A stretch of 9,715 nt of DNA from Candidatus Falkowiibacteriota bacterium (GCA_013203415.1 JABMQE010000139.1:1-9715), one strand, 5' to 3'. Counted from the first letter of the stretch, positions 1 to 6,267 are shown. Numbers and translations: made by a program. Notes: generated by a model not told the origin, from the letters alone.

Positions 1-2
1 CC

Positions 3-172
3 TGAAGGCGAGGATATATATCCTCGCCTTCATTGGACAACAAAAAATCTTTCCAAAACCACCGTAGGCGGGCAAACGTTTGCCCGCCTTCAATTGATAA
101 AATTATCTCATTATTTTCACCCTCGCGGGTGATCAGCCGTGAGGCTGAATCTCATGAGATATCTCCGGAGAT
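3..172. repeat. Cluster of six consecutive palindromes
   Basis: The stretch is almost entirely made of inverted repeats of different sequence. They are a perfect 30-bp palindrome at 3-32 (arm GAAGGCGAGGATA), a perfect 24-bp palindrome at 66-89 (arm AGGCGGGCAAAC), CACCC/GGGTG with loop TCGC at 118-131, TCAGCC/GGCTGA with loop GTGA at 133-148, and two perfect 12-mers side by side at 149-160 (ATCTCATGAGAT) and 161-172 (ATCTCCGGAGAT). The first two share the flank CGCCTTCA(A)TTG, so they look like relatives. None is followed by a T run in either direction, so simple intrinsic terminators are unlikely. No coding region is visible here. Confidence 0.85.
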
Positions 173-185
173 AAAACCCTTTATG

Positions 186-213
186 CCTAATTCCTAATTC
201 CTCATGCCTAAAT
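186..213. repeat. Four tandem 7-bp units (CCTAATT type)
   Basis: Units run back to back as CCTAATT, CCTAATT, CCTCATG and CCTAAAT. The tract lies just upstream of the smc -10 box and has no coding role. It resembles the other short slipped repeats in this window. Confidence 0.8.
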
Positions 214-235
214 TCTATTTTCCCCAAAAATCTGT

Positions 236-241
236 TATAAT
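236..241 (+). promoter_or_regulatory. Probable -10 box of the smc promoter
   Basis: A perfect TATAAT. The hexamer 17 bp upstream (TTCTAT, 213-218) is a poor -35 match. Transcription would begin near 248, giving a leader of about 35 nt that consists almost entirely of the 8-bp repeat tract. Confidence 0.5.
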
Positions 242-251
242 AAAAGCAATT

Positions 252-283
252 AATTACTCAATTACTTAATTACTCAGTTACTC
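252..283. repeat. Four tandem 8-bp units abutting the smc start codon
   Basis: AATTACTC, AATTACTT, AATTACTC and AGTTACTC fill 252-283 exactly, and the ATG follows at 284. The tract contains no Shine-Dalgarno sequence and forms no hairpin, so it would be an unstructured pyrimidine/A-rich leader. Confidence 0.9.
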
Positions 284-2548
284 ATGTATCTCTCAAAACT
301 AGAATTAACCGGTTTCAAATCCTTTGCTAGAAAAACTACTCTCACCTTCCCAAAGCTCGAGGTCGGCCAAACCAACATCACAGCTGTTGTCGGCCCTAAT
401 GGAAGCGGCAAAGCCAACATTGCCGATGCCATCCGCTGGGTTACTGGCGAACAAAGCCTAAAAAACCTCCGCGGCAAAAAAAGCGAGGATATTATTTTCT
501 CTGGCACCAATAAATCTGCCCGTCTCGGCTATGCCGAGGTTTCTTTGTATTTAGACAATTCCGATAAAAAAGCACCTATCGATTATACCGAGCTTATCAT
601 TACCCGCAAACTCTACCGCTCTGGTGAAAGCGAATACCAAATTAATGGTTCTAAATCCCGCCTTGCCGATATCCTTCTTTTGATGGCCCAGCTTTCCTTC
701 GGCCAAAAATCCTACAGCATTATCGGCCAAGGTATGGCCGATGCCATCCTTGCCGCCACCGCTACAGAACGCAAGGATTTTCTAAACGAAGCCGCCGGCA
801 TAAAGCAATATCAAATCAAACGCGACACCGCAATAAACAAACTCGAGCTAACAAAAAATAATCTCGGGGGGGCCGAAACCCTAACCTCCGAGATCGAACC
901 TCGCCTCCGCTCTCTAACCCGCCAAGTTAAAAAACTAGAACGCCGAAGCGAAATCGAAAAAAAACTAAAACACTTCCAGATAAAATTTTATTCCCACCGC
1001 TGGTTCTTAAATCTTACCTCTTGGGAAACCCTGCGTTCCAAACTTAAAAATATATCAAACGAACGCCAGGAAGTAGAAAAAAAATTTAACTCTCTAACAA
1101 ATCAACTAAGTGATTTAGCAATCGAAGACAAAGAAGACGGCTCTTTTGAAAAACTTCAAAGCCAATACAATCGCATTCAAGAAGTTAAAAATAATCTCCT
1201 TCACCAAAAAACCGTCCTCTCTGCCAAGCTCGAAGTACTCTCCATGGAAACGCCAGAAAGAACCAAACACTCGCAAGTTTGCTCTCTTTCTATAGCCGAA
1301 ACCGAAGATATCCTAAAAGTCCTAATCGAAACTAAATCTCTTCAGGAAAAATTAATAAACGAAACCAAAACCGGTAATCTCGAGAGTGTTAAATTAATTG
1401 CCGCTAAAATTATAAACCAAATCAATTCCACTATCATGAGTATTCGAAGAGAGAATGAAACTGCGGAGGATACTAAAGAAAAAGGAAATGAAAAAATCTC
1501 AGAGCTTAAAAAACAAATCACCAGCATCAATATTGATATTAACGCCGAGGAAACCGAACTTAAAAAAATCCAAGAAAAAATCAGCTCCCTTGAACGCAAA
1601 CGAAGAGAAGAACGCTCCGAGCTTTTCGAGCTTCAAAAACAAATCCAAACCAAGCAAAACGAACTTAACAAATTCTCCGCTAACGAAAACAATATAAAAA
1701 TCGAACTCGCCCGCATCGAAACACATAAAGAGGACTTAGAAACCGAAATCAAACAAAAACTTGGCTCCCTTGATAAACTTACAAAAGGAACAACCGATGA
1801 ATCCCCAAGCGAAACCCACTCTAAGATTCAAAAATACAAACACCAACTCGAACTTATCGGCGGCATCGACCCCGAGATTACTAAAGAATACCAGGAAACT
1901 AAAAACCGCTTCGAACACCTAGACCATCAGATAACCGACCTTAAAAAAGCCACCGAATCCTTAGAAAAATTAATAAAAGAATTAGATGGCATTATAAAAA
2001 ATCGCTTTAATTCCTCGTTCGAAAAAATAAATGCCCAGTTCCAAAAATTCTTTAAGACCCTTTTCGACGGCGGCTCTGCCAAACTAATCTACACCAAAGA
2101 AATCATTACCAAAACCGAAGTCCCAGAAGACAGCCCAGAACAAAGTAACCCAGAAAAAACAGAATCTCCGTCCCCCGTCTCCTGTCCCCCGTCCTCCGAA
2201 ATTAAAGAAGGCGTCGAAATCGAAGCCACTCCCCCAGGAAAAAGATTAAAATCCATAAACATGCTCTCCGGCGGCGAACGCGCTTTAACTTCCATCGCTC
2301 TTATCTGTGCCATCATCGCCAACAACCCCTCTCCTTTTGTTGTCTTAGATGAAGTTGATGCCGCCCTAGACGAAGCCAACTCTGTCCGCTTTGCTGCTAT
2401 TTTAGAAGACCTCTCCCATAAAACCCAATTTGTCGTTATCACCCACAACCGCGCCACTATGGAAAAAGGCAAAATCCTCTATGGCGTCACCATGGGCGAA
2501 AATGGCATTAGTAAACTGCTCTCTATAAAAATGGAAGAAATAAAATAA
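284..2548 (+). CDS. smc: Chromosome segregation SMC-family ATPase, short form
   Basis: A cytoplasmic ABC-type ATPase of the SMC/condensin family, which organises and segregates the chromosome. Both head halves are present. The N-terminal half has the Walker A region at residues 37-44 (GPNGSGKA), the following AIRWVTGEQ block, and the GQG...EAAGI segment at 148-172. The C-terminal half has signature LSGGE at 661-665, Walker B ending LDE at 688-690, D-loop ALDE, and H-loop His721. Between them lie coiled-coil helices (about 180-480). At 754 residues it is far below the usual 1100-1200, and I see no glycine-rich hinge domain or CxxC zinc hook. Two oddities: the Walker A Ser/Thr after Lys43 is Ala44, and a Pro/Ser-rich insert (about 610-645) lies before the signature motif. 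The start fits the family N-terminus (MYLSKLELTGFKSF). A short SMC-like or RecN-like ATPase is the alternative, but the GQG and C-terminal LFDGGSAKL blocks favour SMC. Confidence 0.92.
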   Translation: MYLSKLELTGFKSFARKTTLTFPKLEVGQTNITAVVGPNGSGKANIADAIRWVTGEQSLKNLRGKKSEDIIFSGTNKSARLGYAEVSLYLDNSDKKAPIDYTELIITRKLYRSGESEYQINGSKSRLADILLLMAQLSFGQKSYSIIGQGMADAILAATATERKDFLNEAAGIKQYQIKRDTAINKLELTKNNLGGAETLTSEIEPRLRSLTRQVKKLERRSEIEKKLKHFQIKFYSHRWFLNLTSWETLRSKLKNISNERQEVEKKFNSLTNQLSDLAIEDKEDGSFEKLQSQYNRIQEVKNNLLHQKTVLSAKLEVLSMETPERTKHSQVCSLSIAETEDILKVLIETKSLQEKLINETKTGNLESVKLIAAKIINQINSTIMSIRRENETAEDTKEKGNEKISELKKQITSINIDINAEETELKKIQEKISSLERKRREERSELFELQKQIQTKQNELNKFSANENNIKIELARIETHKEDLETEIKQKLGSLDKLTKGTTDESPSETHSKIQKYKHQLELIGGIDPEITKEYQETKNRFEHLDHQITDLKKATESLEKLIKELDGIIKNRFNSSFEKINAQFQKFFKTLFDGGSAKLIYTKEIITKTEVPEDSPEQSNPEKTESPSPVSCPPSSEIKEGVEIEATPPGKRLKSINMLSGGERALTSIALICAIIANNPSPFVVLDEVDAALDEANSVRFAAILEDLSHKTQFVVITHNRATMEKGKILYGVTMGENGISKLLSIKMEEIK
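2170..2197. repeat. 14-bp tandem repeat inside the smc insert
   Basis: GTCCCCCGTCTCCT is followed directly by GTCCCCCGTCCTCC. Because 14 is not a multiple of three, the two copies are read in different frames. They encode part of the Pro/Ser-rich insert in the C-terminal head half of SMC, which suggests slippage within the gene. Confidence 0.8.
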
Positions 2549-2566
2549 TCCGCAAAGAAAACAGAC

Positions 2567-2595
2567 TTGACTAAATTCCCCTCCTCTGCTAATAT
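2567..2595 (+). promoter_or_regulatory. rpsP promoter
   Basis: TTGACT (2567-2572), a 17-bp spacer, then TATAAT-like TAATAT (2590-2595). This is a strong sigma-70-type match with optimal spacing. It lies after the smc stop codon and predicts a start near 2602 and a leader of about 60 nt. Confidence 0.8.
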
Positions 2596-2627
2596 CAACA
2601 AGTGAGTTTAACTCCTAAACAAAAAAT

Positions 2628-2655
2628 AAAACTTAAAAATTAAAACTTAAAACTT
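2628..2655. repeat. Four tandem 7-bp units in the rpsP leader
   Basis: AAAACTT, AAAAATT, AAAACTT and AAAACTT, ending eight bases before the rpsP ATG. There is no Shine-Dalgarno motif. The arrangement parallels the repeat leader of smc although the unit sequence differs. Confidence 0.8.
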
Positions 2656-2663
2656 AATTTTAT

Positions 2664-3245
2664 ATGTTAACAATCCGCCTCGCCCGTATTGGCAAAAAAA
2701 AACAACCTATCTATCGCCTTATAATCAACGAAAAAACCAAAGACACCCTTGGCGACTTTTTGGAAAACTTAGGCACCTATAATCCCCGCACCAAAGAAAC
2801 AAATCTAAAAACCGAACGCATCAAACACTGGCTCTCCAAAGGTGCAGGAACTTCAGACACTGTCCAAAACCTTTTAGTAAACCAAGGTATAATTAAAGAT
2901 AAAAAAGTAAAATCCTGGCGCCCAAAAAAGAAAAAGGAAGAAAAAAAAGATTCACCCGCCGAAGCTCAAAAGCCAGATAAAAAAGCAGAAGATAAAAAAA
3001 CCGAGGAACAGTCCCCTGCCCCAGCCGAAACTAAACCAGAAGAGAAACCAGCAAACGAAGCCAAAGAAAAAAAACCAACCGATAAAAAAACAGGCGAAAA
3101 ACCAGAAGATAAAAAAGCAAACGACTCCGGCAAAGTCGGAGAAGCGCAGCCCCGCACCGAGCAAAGTCCAGAATCGAGCGATAGCTCTGGTTCTGGGCGA
3201 GCTCAAGCGAGCTCTGGTGCTGGGGAGCCCAAACCAAAAAAATAA
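2664..3245 (+). CDS. rpsP: 30S ribosomal protein S16 with long C-terminal tail
   Basis: Residues 1-85 form a complete S16 domain: the start MLTIRLARIGKKKQPIYRL, then FLENLGTYNP, then RIKHWLSKGAGTSDTVQNLL. S16 binds 16S rRNA in the body of the 30S subunit and is needed for its assembly. S16 proteins usually have 80-100 residues, and this one has 193. The extra 108 residues are low-complexity Lys/Glu/Pro (repeated KK, EDKK and EKP blocks), passing into Ser/Gly-rich SSGSGRAQA-SSGAGEPKP, an imperfect nine-residue duplication. The last 120 bases carry inverted repeats (CTCCG/CGGAG at 3125-3141, CCAGAA/TTCTGG at 3168-3196, GAGCTC twice at 3199-3214), so part of the tail probably arose from palindromic sequence. 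Acidic/basic tails on ribosomal proteins are common in this bacterial group. The tail is presumably disordered and exposed to solvent. Confidence 0.96.
   Translation: MLTIRLARIGKKKQPIYRLIINEKTKDTLGDFLENLGTYNPRTKETNLKTERIKHWLSKGAGTSDTVQNLLVNQGIIKDKKVKSWRPKKKKEEKKDSPAEAQKPDKKAEDKKTEEQSPAPAETKPEEKPANEAKEKKPTDKKTGEKPEDKKANDSGKVGEAQPRTEQSPESSDSSGSGRAQASSGAGEPKPKK
3184..3229. repeat. 27-bp-spaced direct repeat in the rpsP tail
   Basis: GCTCTGGTTCTGGGCGAGC (3184-3202) recurs as GCTCTGGTGCTGGGGAGCC (3211-3229). The period of 27 bp is in frame, so the duplication adds nine residues to the S16 tail. Confidence 0.75.
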
Positions 3246-3258
3246 CTTCTTATATAAT

Positions 3259-3348
3259 CTTAAATCAGGAAAAGGAGTGCGATTCTCCTACTGTGCCGCA
3301 ACCGTAATTTTTAAGCCAAGCTTAAATAAGTCGGAATACTAATTTAAG
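3259..3348 (+). ncRNA. Cobalamin (B12) riboswitch aptamer
   Basis: The order of conserved blocks matches the cobalamin riboswitch core. A purine-rich AGGAAA (3267-3272) is followed by stem AGGAG/CTCCT (3273-3277 with 3285-3289) closing the loop TGCGATT. Then come CTGTGCCGCAACCGTAA (3291-3307), a 7-bp hairpin TTTAAGC/GCTTAAA (3310-3326), and the B12-box-like AGTCGGAATACT (3329-3340). CCG at 3302-3304 can pair with CGG at 3332-3334. An outer 7-bp helix CTTAAAT/ATTTAAG (3259-3265 with 3342-3348) closes the element. The best-known comparison is the btuB leader of E. coli, which shares the GTGCGA loop and a similar GCGCA...GGTAA block. It lies directly in front of a secreted DUF4430 protein gene, which supports B12 as ligand. 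Confidence 0.85.
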
Positions 3349-3363
3349 AACTCTAATCAAGTA

Positions 3364-3433
3364 AACTCTTCGAGCAAAGAGTTAAACTTTCTAAACAAAA
3401 GTTTTAACCCCTCGAAGACAAGGGGATTTTTTT
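3364..3433 (+). terminator. Riboswitch expression platform: terminator and antiterminator
   Basis: Three structures compete here. Hairpin A is AACTCTT/AAGAGTT (3364-3370 with 3377-3383, loop CGAGCA). The terminator is CCCCT/AGGGG (3408-3412 with 3421-3425) followed by seven T (3427-3433) and then the ATG. The antiterminator is TCTTCGAG (3367-3374), perfectly complementary to CTCGAAGA (3411-3418), and it would break both hairpin A and the terminator. Ligand binding that stabilises hairpin A would release the terminator, giving OFF control. GCA in loop A (3374-3376) can pair with TGC in the aptamer loop (3278-3280), a weak version of the known L5-L13 contact. AGGGG is also a Shine-Dalgarno-like site eight bases from the ATG, so sequestration of translation is possible too. 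Confidence 0.75.
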
Positions 3434-5266
3434 ATGAAAAAATTTCTCATTGTCGTCTCTCTTGCTGCCATTATCCTAACCGGCAGCATGCTTGGATTTT
3501 CCTCCCAAGCTGCAACCGAAGTTAACACCGCCGCTGTTAACTACCTTAAAACCAAATCCGAGAGTACTTGGAAAACCATGGCTTTAGTCGCCGCCGGAGA
3601 AACTGGCCTCACAGGCAATCATCTTAAAGACGTCGACTCAAACAACGCCATCGACTACTGCGCTCCGATTTTAGCCATCACTGCTCTAAATCAAGACCCC
3701 CGCACCTATCCCGATCAAGATTATATTACTAAACTAAAATCCTTTTGGGATGGCACCCAGCTCGGTGACGCCGGCACCTTAAACGATGACATTTTCGGCC
3801 TTCTCGCCCTAATTTCTGCTGGTGAAGAAGCCCAAGACAGCATTATCCAAGGCACAAAAAGTTATATTCTTAGCCAGCAAAACAACGATGGCGGCTGGGG
3901 TTTCGCCCCTGTCGGAGATTCCGACACCAACATGACATCCATGGCAATTATGGCTTTACTCGAAACCGGACTCACAAATTCCGACACACCAATCACCAAT
4001 GCTGTCTCTTATCTCCAGTCCGCCCAAAATGATGATGCCGGTTTTCCTTATAGTCCTGTTAGTATCTGGAGCACAGATTCTGATGCTTCGTCTAATGCTT
4101 GGGTTATAAGCGCGATTTACAAACTCGGCCAAAACCCAGAAACCTGGACCAAAAATACCGCTAATCCCATCACTTACCTTAAATCTCTCCAAGCACCCGA
4201 AGGCTACTTCAAATTTCAAGAGTCCTCAACCGAAGATTCCTTCTCGCCCGTCACCACCTCCTATGCCGTAATCGCCCTGGCTGGCAAATCTCTTCCGATT
4301 AACAAAATCACCTACACCCCAACCGAAACCTTTTCTCTCCGCATCGAAGGTCAAGACGAAACCATTTGTCAGGGAGAATTCCAAGGCCCCACCGCTCTTG
4401 ATATCATCGAAAATGCCAGCGAAACCTGCAACTTCACTTATCAAATAGACCAAAAAGTTTTTGGTCCTTACCTAACAAAAATAAATGACGAAGAAGCTCA
4501 GGGTTCTACTGGCTGGCTCTACTTTGTTAACAACGAATCGCCAGAAACAGGCGCCGACGCTTACACCCTCGAAACAGGCGACGAAGTCCTTTGGTATTAT
4601 GGCGACTGGGGCTGGTTCCCGTTAAAAATAGAAACCGATCAAACCGAAGTTTCCACCGGCGGAAATATCACTGCCACTATTTCTTCCCATAGCAACAGTT
4701 CTTGGTCTCCGGTCGAAGGCGCTGTTATTAAAACCGGCTCCCTCGAATTTACCACTAACGCCTCTGGCCAGATTACCCTCTCTCTGCCCGATGGCTATTA
4801 CCGGCTTTTTGCGCAAGGCCCCGCTTTTGTCCGTTCCAAGAAAACCACTCTTAAATTCGGTAATCCTTCCGGCCAAACCATCAACTTAGAAGTTAATATC
4901 GCTAACAAAGGCGGTGATGACGATGATGATGACGATGATGGTCCCCCGCCGCAACCAGACGAAGTTTCTTTTTCGATTAGCTCCAGTGGTTTAAGTTTTG
5001 GTAATATCTCCCCCGGTCAAATCGCCAGCCAAGATTTAACCCTCACCAACACCAGTAACGATGATATTTACTTAGAAGCTGTCGTGTCTGGCGCCGATGT
5101 TTTTCAGGATAACCTATATCTCGATAAAGAACATTGGACAAATTTTAATCTAAATCTCCTCCAAGGCGAAGCCCATACCAGCGAACTAGAACTCTCGATT
5201 CCAACCAACTATTCGAGCTTCGGCACCAAAACTGGCTCCATCACTCTTTGGGCTATAGTAGAATAA
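3434..5266 (+). CDS. Secreted transcobalamin-like protein (alpha-barrel repeats + DUF4430)
   Basis: A predicted extracellular protein of 610 residues. Residues 1-26 are a Sec signal peptide (cleavage after SQA). Residues 30-285 are helical repeats of the prenyltransferase/squalene-cyclase type, with QQNNDGGWGFAP then TNMTSMAIMALLETG as the clearest repeat. Residues 297-392 match DUF4430 (GPTALDIIENA, GSTGWLYFVNN, GDEVLWYYGDWGW). Residues 395-490 look like a beta-rich carboxypeptidase-regulatory-type domain (GNITATI, TNASGQITLSLPDGYYRLFA). An eight-Asp run (495-502) and Pro stretch form a linker to a C-terminal beta sandwich (510-610). Animal transcobalamin and intrinsic factor have an alpha6/alpha6 barrel followed by a DUF4430-type domain that close around B12, which is the basis for the proposed role. 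The riboswitch just upstream agrees. There is no C-terminal anchor. Corrinoid binding is inferred, and a generic surface adhesin built from the same modules is the alternative. Confidence 0.8.
   Translation: MKKFLIVVSLAAIILTGSMLGFSSQAATEVNTAAVNYLKTKSESTWKTMALVAAGETGLTGNHLKDVDSNNAIDYCAPILAITALNQDPRTYPDQDYITKLKSFWDGTQLGDAGTLNDDIFGLLALISAGEEAQDSIIQGTKSYILSQQNNDGGWGFAPVGDSDTNMTSMAIMALLETGLTNSDTPITNAVSYLQSAQNDDAGFPYSPVSIWSTDSDASSNAWVISAIYKLGQNPETWTKNTANPITYLKSLQAPEGYFKFQESSTEDSFSPVTTSYAVIALAGKSLPINKITYTPTETFSLRIEGQDETICQGEFQGPTALDIIENASETCNFTYQIDQKVFGPYLTKINDEEAQGSTGWLYFVNNESPETGADAYTLETGDEVLWYYGDWGWFPLKIETDQTEVSTGGNITATISSHSNSSWSPVEGAVIKTGSLEFTTNASGQITLSLPDGYYRLFAQGPAFVRSKKTTLKFGNPSGQTINLEVNIANKGGDDDDDDDDGPPPQPDEVSFSISSSGLSFGNISPGQIASQDLTLTNTSNDDIYLEAVVSGADVFQDNLYLDKEHWTNFNLNLLQGEAHTSELELSIPTNYSSFGTKTGSITLWAIVE
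4916..4939. repeat. Asp8 codon run in the linker
   Basis: Eight consecutive Asp codons (GAT/GAC mixed) form an acidic linker between the third domain and the C-terminal beta sandwich. Runs like this can bind calcium or keep domains apart. The mixed codons argue against a very recent triplet expansion. Confidence 0.85.
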
Positions 5267-5288
5267 AACAACAAACTAAAATAACAAT

Positions 5289-5804
5289 ATGCTAAAAAAA
5301 ATAGTCATCATATCTCTTTTGTTTTTCTTGTTATCAATTGGCATTGTCCACGCTGTCGGTGTTAGTGTTACTCCTTCAAGAATAAGTATAACTGCAAAAC
5401 CCGGCCAGCTAACCAAAGAAAGTTTAGAGATAAAAAACCCATCCGGCCTTGTTAGTATTTATGACATCTATGTTGATGATTATTCTGATTGGCTCAAAAT
5501 TACCCCAAAAAGTTTTACTTTGGAAGCCGGTGAAACCAAAAAAATTTCCTTGGAAATAAGGCCTGTCCAAACTGGCGTCTTCGCTACCCAAATCTCAGTC
5601 GTTGCCAAACCCCTAAGCTCCAGAGAATTCCAAGCCAATTCCGGCATCAAAATCCCCTTAGAAATAAAAGTTATCCCAGCCATAAATGCCAAAAAAAATC
5701 TCCTAACTCCCACAAATCTGCTCTACTTTGCAAACCTGCTCCTAATCATAATTCTCGCGATCTCTCTTATTAAAAAAATGAAAATAAAAAATAAAAAACC
5801 ATGA
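5289..5804 (+). CDS. Membrane-anchored beta-sandwich envelope protein
   Basis: 171 residues. Residues 1-22 are a signal peptide (cleavage after VHA). Residues 25-130 have the alternating pattern of an Ig-like/NEW3- or DUF916-like beta sandwich (VSVTPSRISITAKPGQ, then KISLEIRPVQTGVFATQISVVAKP, then KIPLEIKVIPA). Residues 142-162 form one hydrophobic helix, followed by a Lys-rich cytoplasmic end (KKMKIKNKK). It would stand on the outer face of the membrane with its domain outside. Only 22 bases separate it from the gene before, so the two are probably co-transcribed under the riboswitch. Its domain resembles the C-terminal sandwich of that protein, which itself has no anchor. Tethering the secreted protein to the cell is therefore a plausible role, but this is inference. 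No enzymatic motif is visible. The promoter of the next gene starts inside its last base pairs or just beyond. Confidence 0.72.
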   Translation: MLKKIVIISLLFFLLSIGIVHAVGVSVTPSRISITAKPGQLTKESLEIKNPSGLVSIYDIYVDDYSDWLKITPKSFTLEAGETKKISLEIRPVQTGVFATQISVVAKPLSSREFQANSGIKIPLEIKVIPAINAKKNLLTPTNLLYFANLLLIIILAISLIKKMKIKNKKP

Positions 5805-5806
5805 TT

Positions 5807-5835
5807 TTGCCATCCTAAAACAAATATGCTAAAAT
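5807..5835 (+). promoter_or_regulatory. Promoter giving a near-leaderless mRNA
   Basis: TTGCCA (5807-5812), a 17-bp spacer, then TAAAAT (5830-5835). The -10 box ends six bases before the ATG at 5842, so transcription would start at or within a base of the start codon. The box lies directly after the stop codon of the preceding gene (5802-5804). Confidence 0.7.
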
Positions 5836-5841
5836 GATAGT

Positions 5842-6267
5842 ATGAAAAAAATACTTATCCTAACAATTCTAACTCTCTCTCTTTCCCTCTCTGCCTGCAA
5901 TCTCACGGCCAAAACCAATGTTGTTTCCGATGAACCAGATTCAAGTGCTATAGAATCCCAAGAACAATTCGTCACTCTTTTTATCGGCGACAAAGAATAC
6001 AAATTCGAAAATGAAAACAAGGCCGATCTTACTGTTTATGATGTTCTCCAAAAAATAGCCGAAGAGGAAAATTTAGAACTAAAAACCAAACAATACGGCA
6101 TTGGTATTTTTCTAGAAAGCATCGGCGATAAAATCGGCGATAAAAATATGTTTTGGCTATATTACCTAAATGATAAAGCAGGCACCGTCTCTATCGATAA
6201 CCAAGAAGTCAAAAATGGAGATATAATAAAATTCATTTTTACCGATAACAACATCTTTAACCAATAA
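5842..6267 (+). CDS. DUF4430-domain lipoprotein, candidate B12-binding
   Basis: 141 residues. A lipoprotein signal ends in the lipobox LSAC, so Cys19 would be lipidated and the protein held on the outer face of the membrane. After a short Ser/Asp-rich spacer, residues 45-140 form a DUF4430 domain: VTLFIGDKEYKFEN, LTVYDVLQKIAEEENLEL, MFWLYYLNDKAGTVSIDNQ, VKNGDIIKFIF. This is the domain that forms the C-terminal half of transcobalamin and intrinsic factor, here without a barrel. The nearby 610-residue protein carries the barrel and its own copy. It ends four bases before the ECF S component gene, a clear operon pair, so it may hand substrate to that membrane protein. It appears to have its own promoter in addition to riboswitch read-through. 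Ligand is inferred. DUF4430 also occurs in surface proteins of unknown role. Confidence 0.8.
   Translation: MKKILILTILTLSLSLSACNLTAKTNVVSDEPDSSAIESQEQFVTLFIGDKEYKFENENKADLTVYDVLQKIAEEENLELKTKQYGIGIFLESIGDKIGDKNMFWLYYLNDKAGTVSIDNQEVKNGDIIKFIFTDNNIFNQ

Noticed and set aside
3..172. CRISPR array or tandem terminators
   Set aside because: The palindromes differ in sequence and spacing, so there is no repeat-spacer pattern, and no T runs follow the stems.
2089..2472. Minus-strand open frame of 127 codons inside smc
   Set aside because: It is antisense to the conserved C-terminal head of SMC and its composition follows from that coding. No family motif is visible.
3253..3258. TATAAT as the promoter of the riboswitch
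   Set aside because: A start about seven bases later would remove the left arm of the closing helix (3259-3265), and no -35 box lies at the right distance. Transcription from the rpsP promoter is more likely, though a truncated helix cannot be excluded.
5802..5804. UGA read as glycine (SR1/Gracilibacteria code)
   Set aside because: TGA sits at plausible gene ends here and at 9320-9322, and no gene contains an internal in-frame TGA needing read-through.
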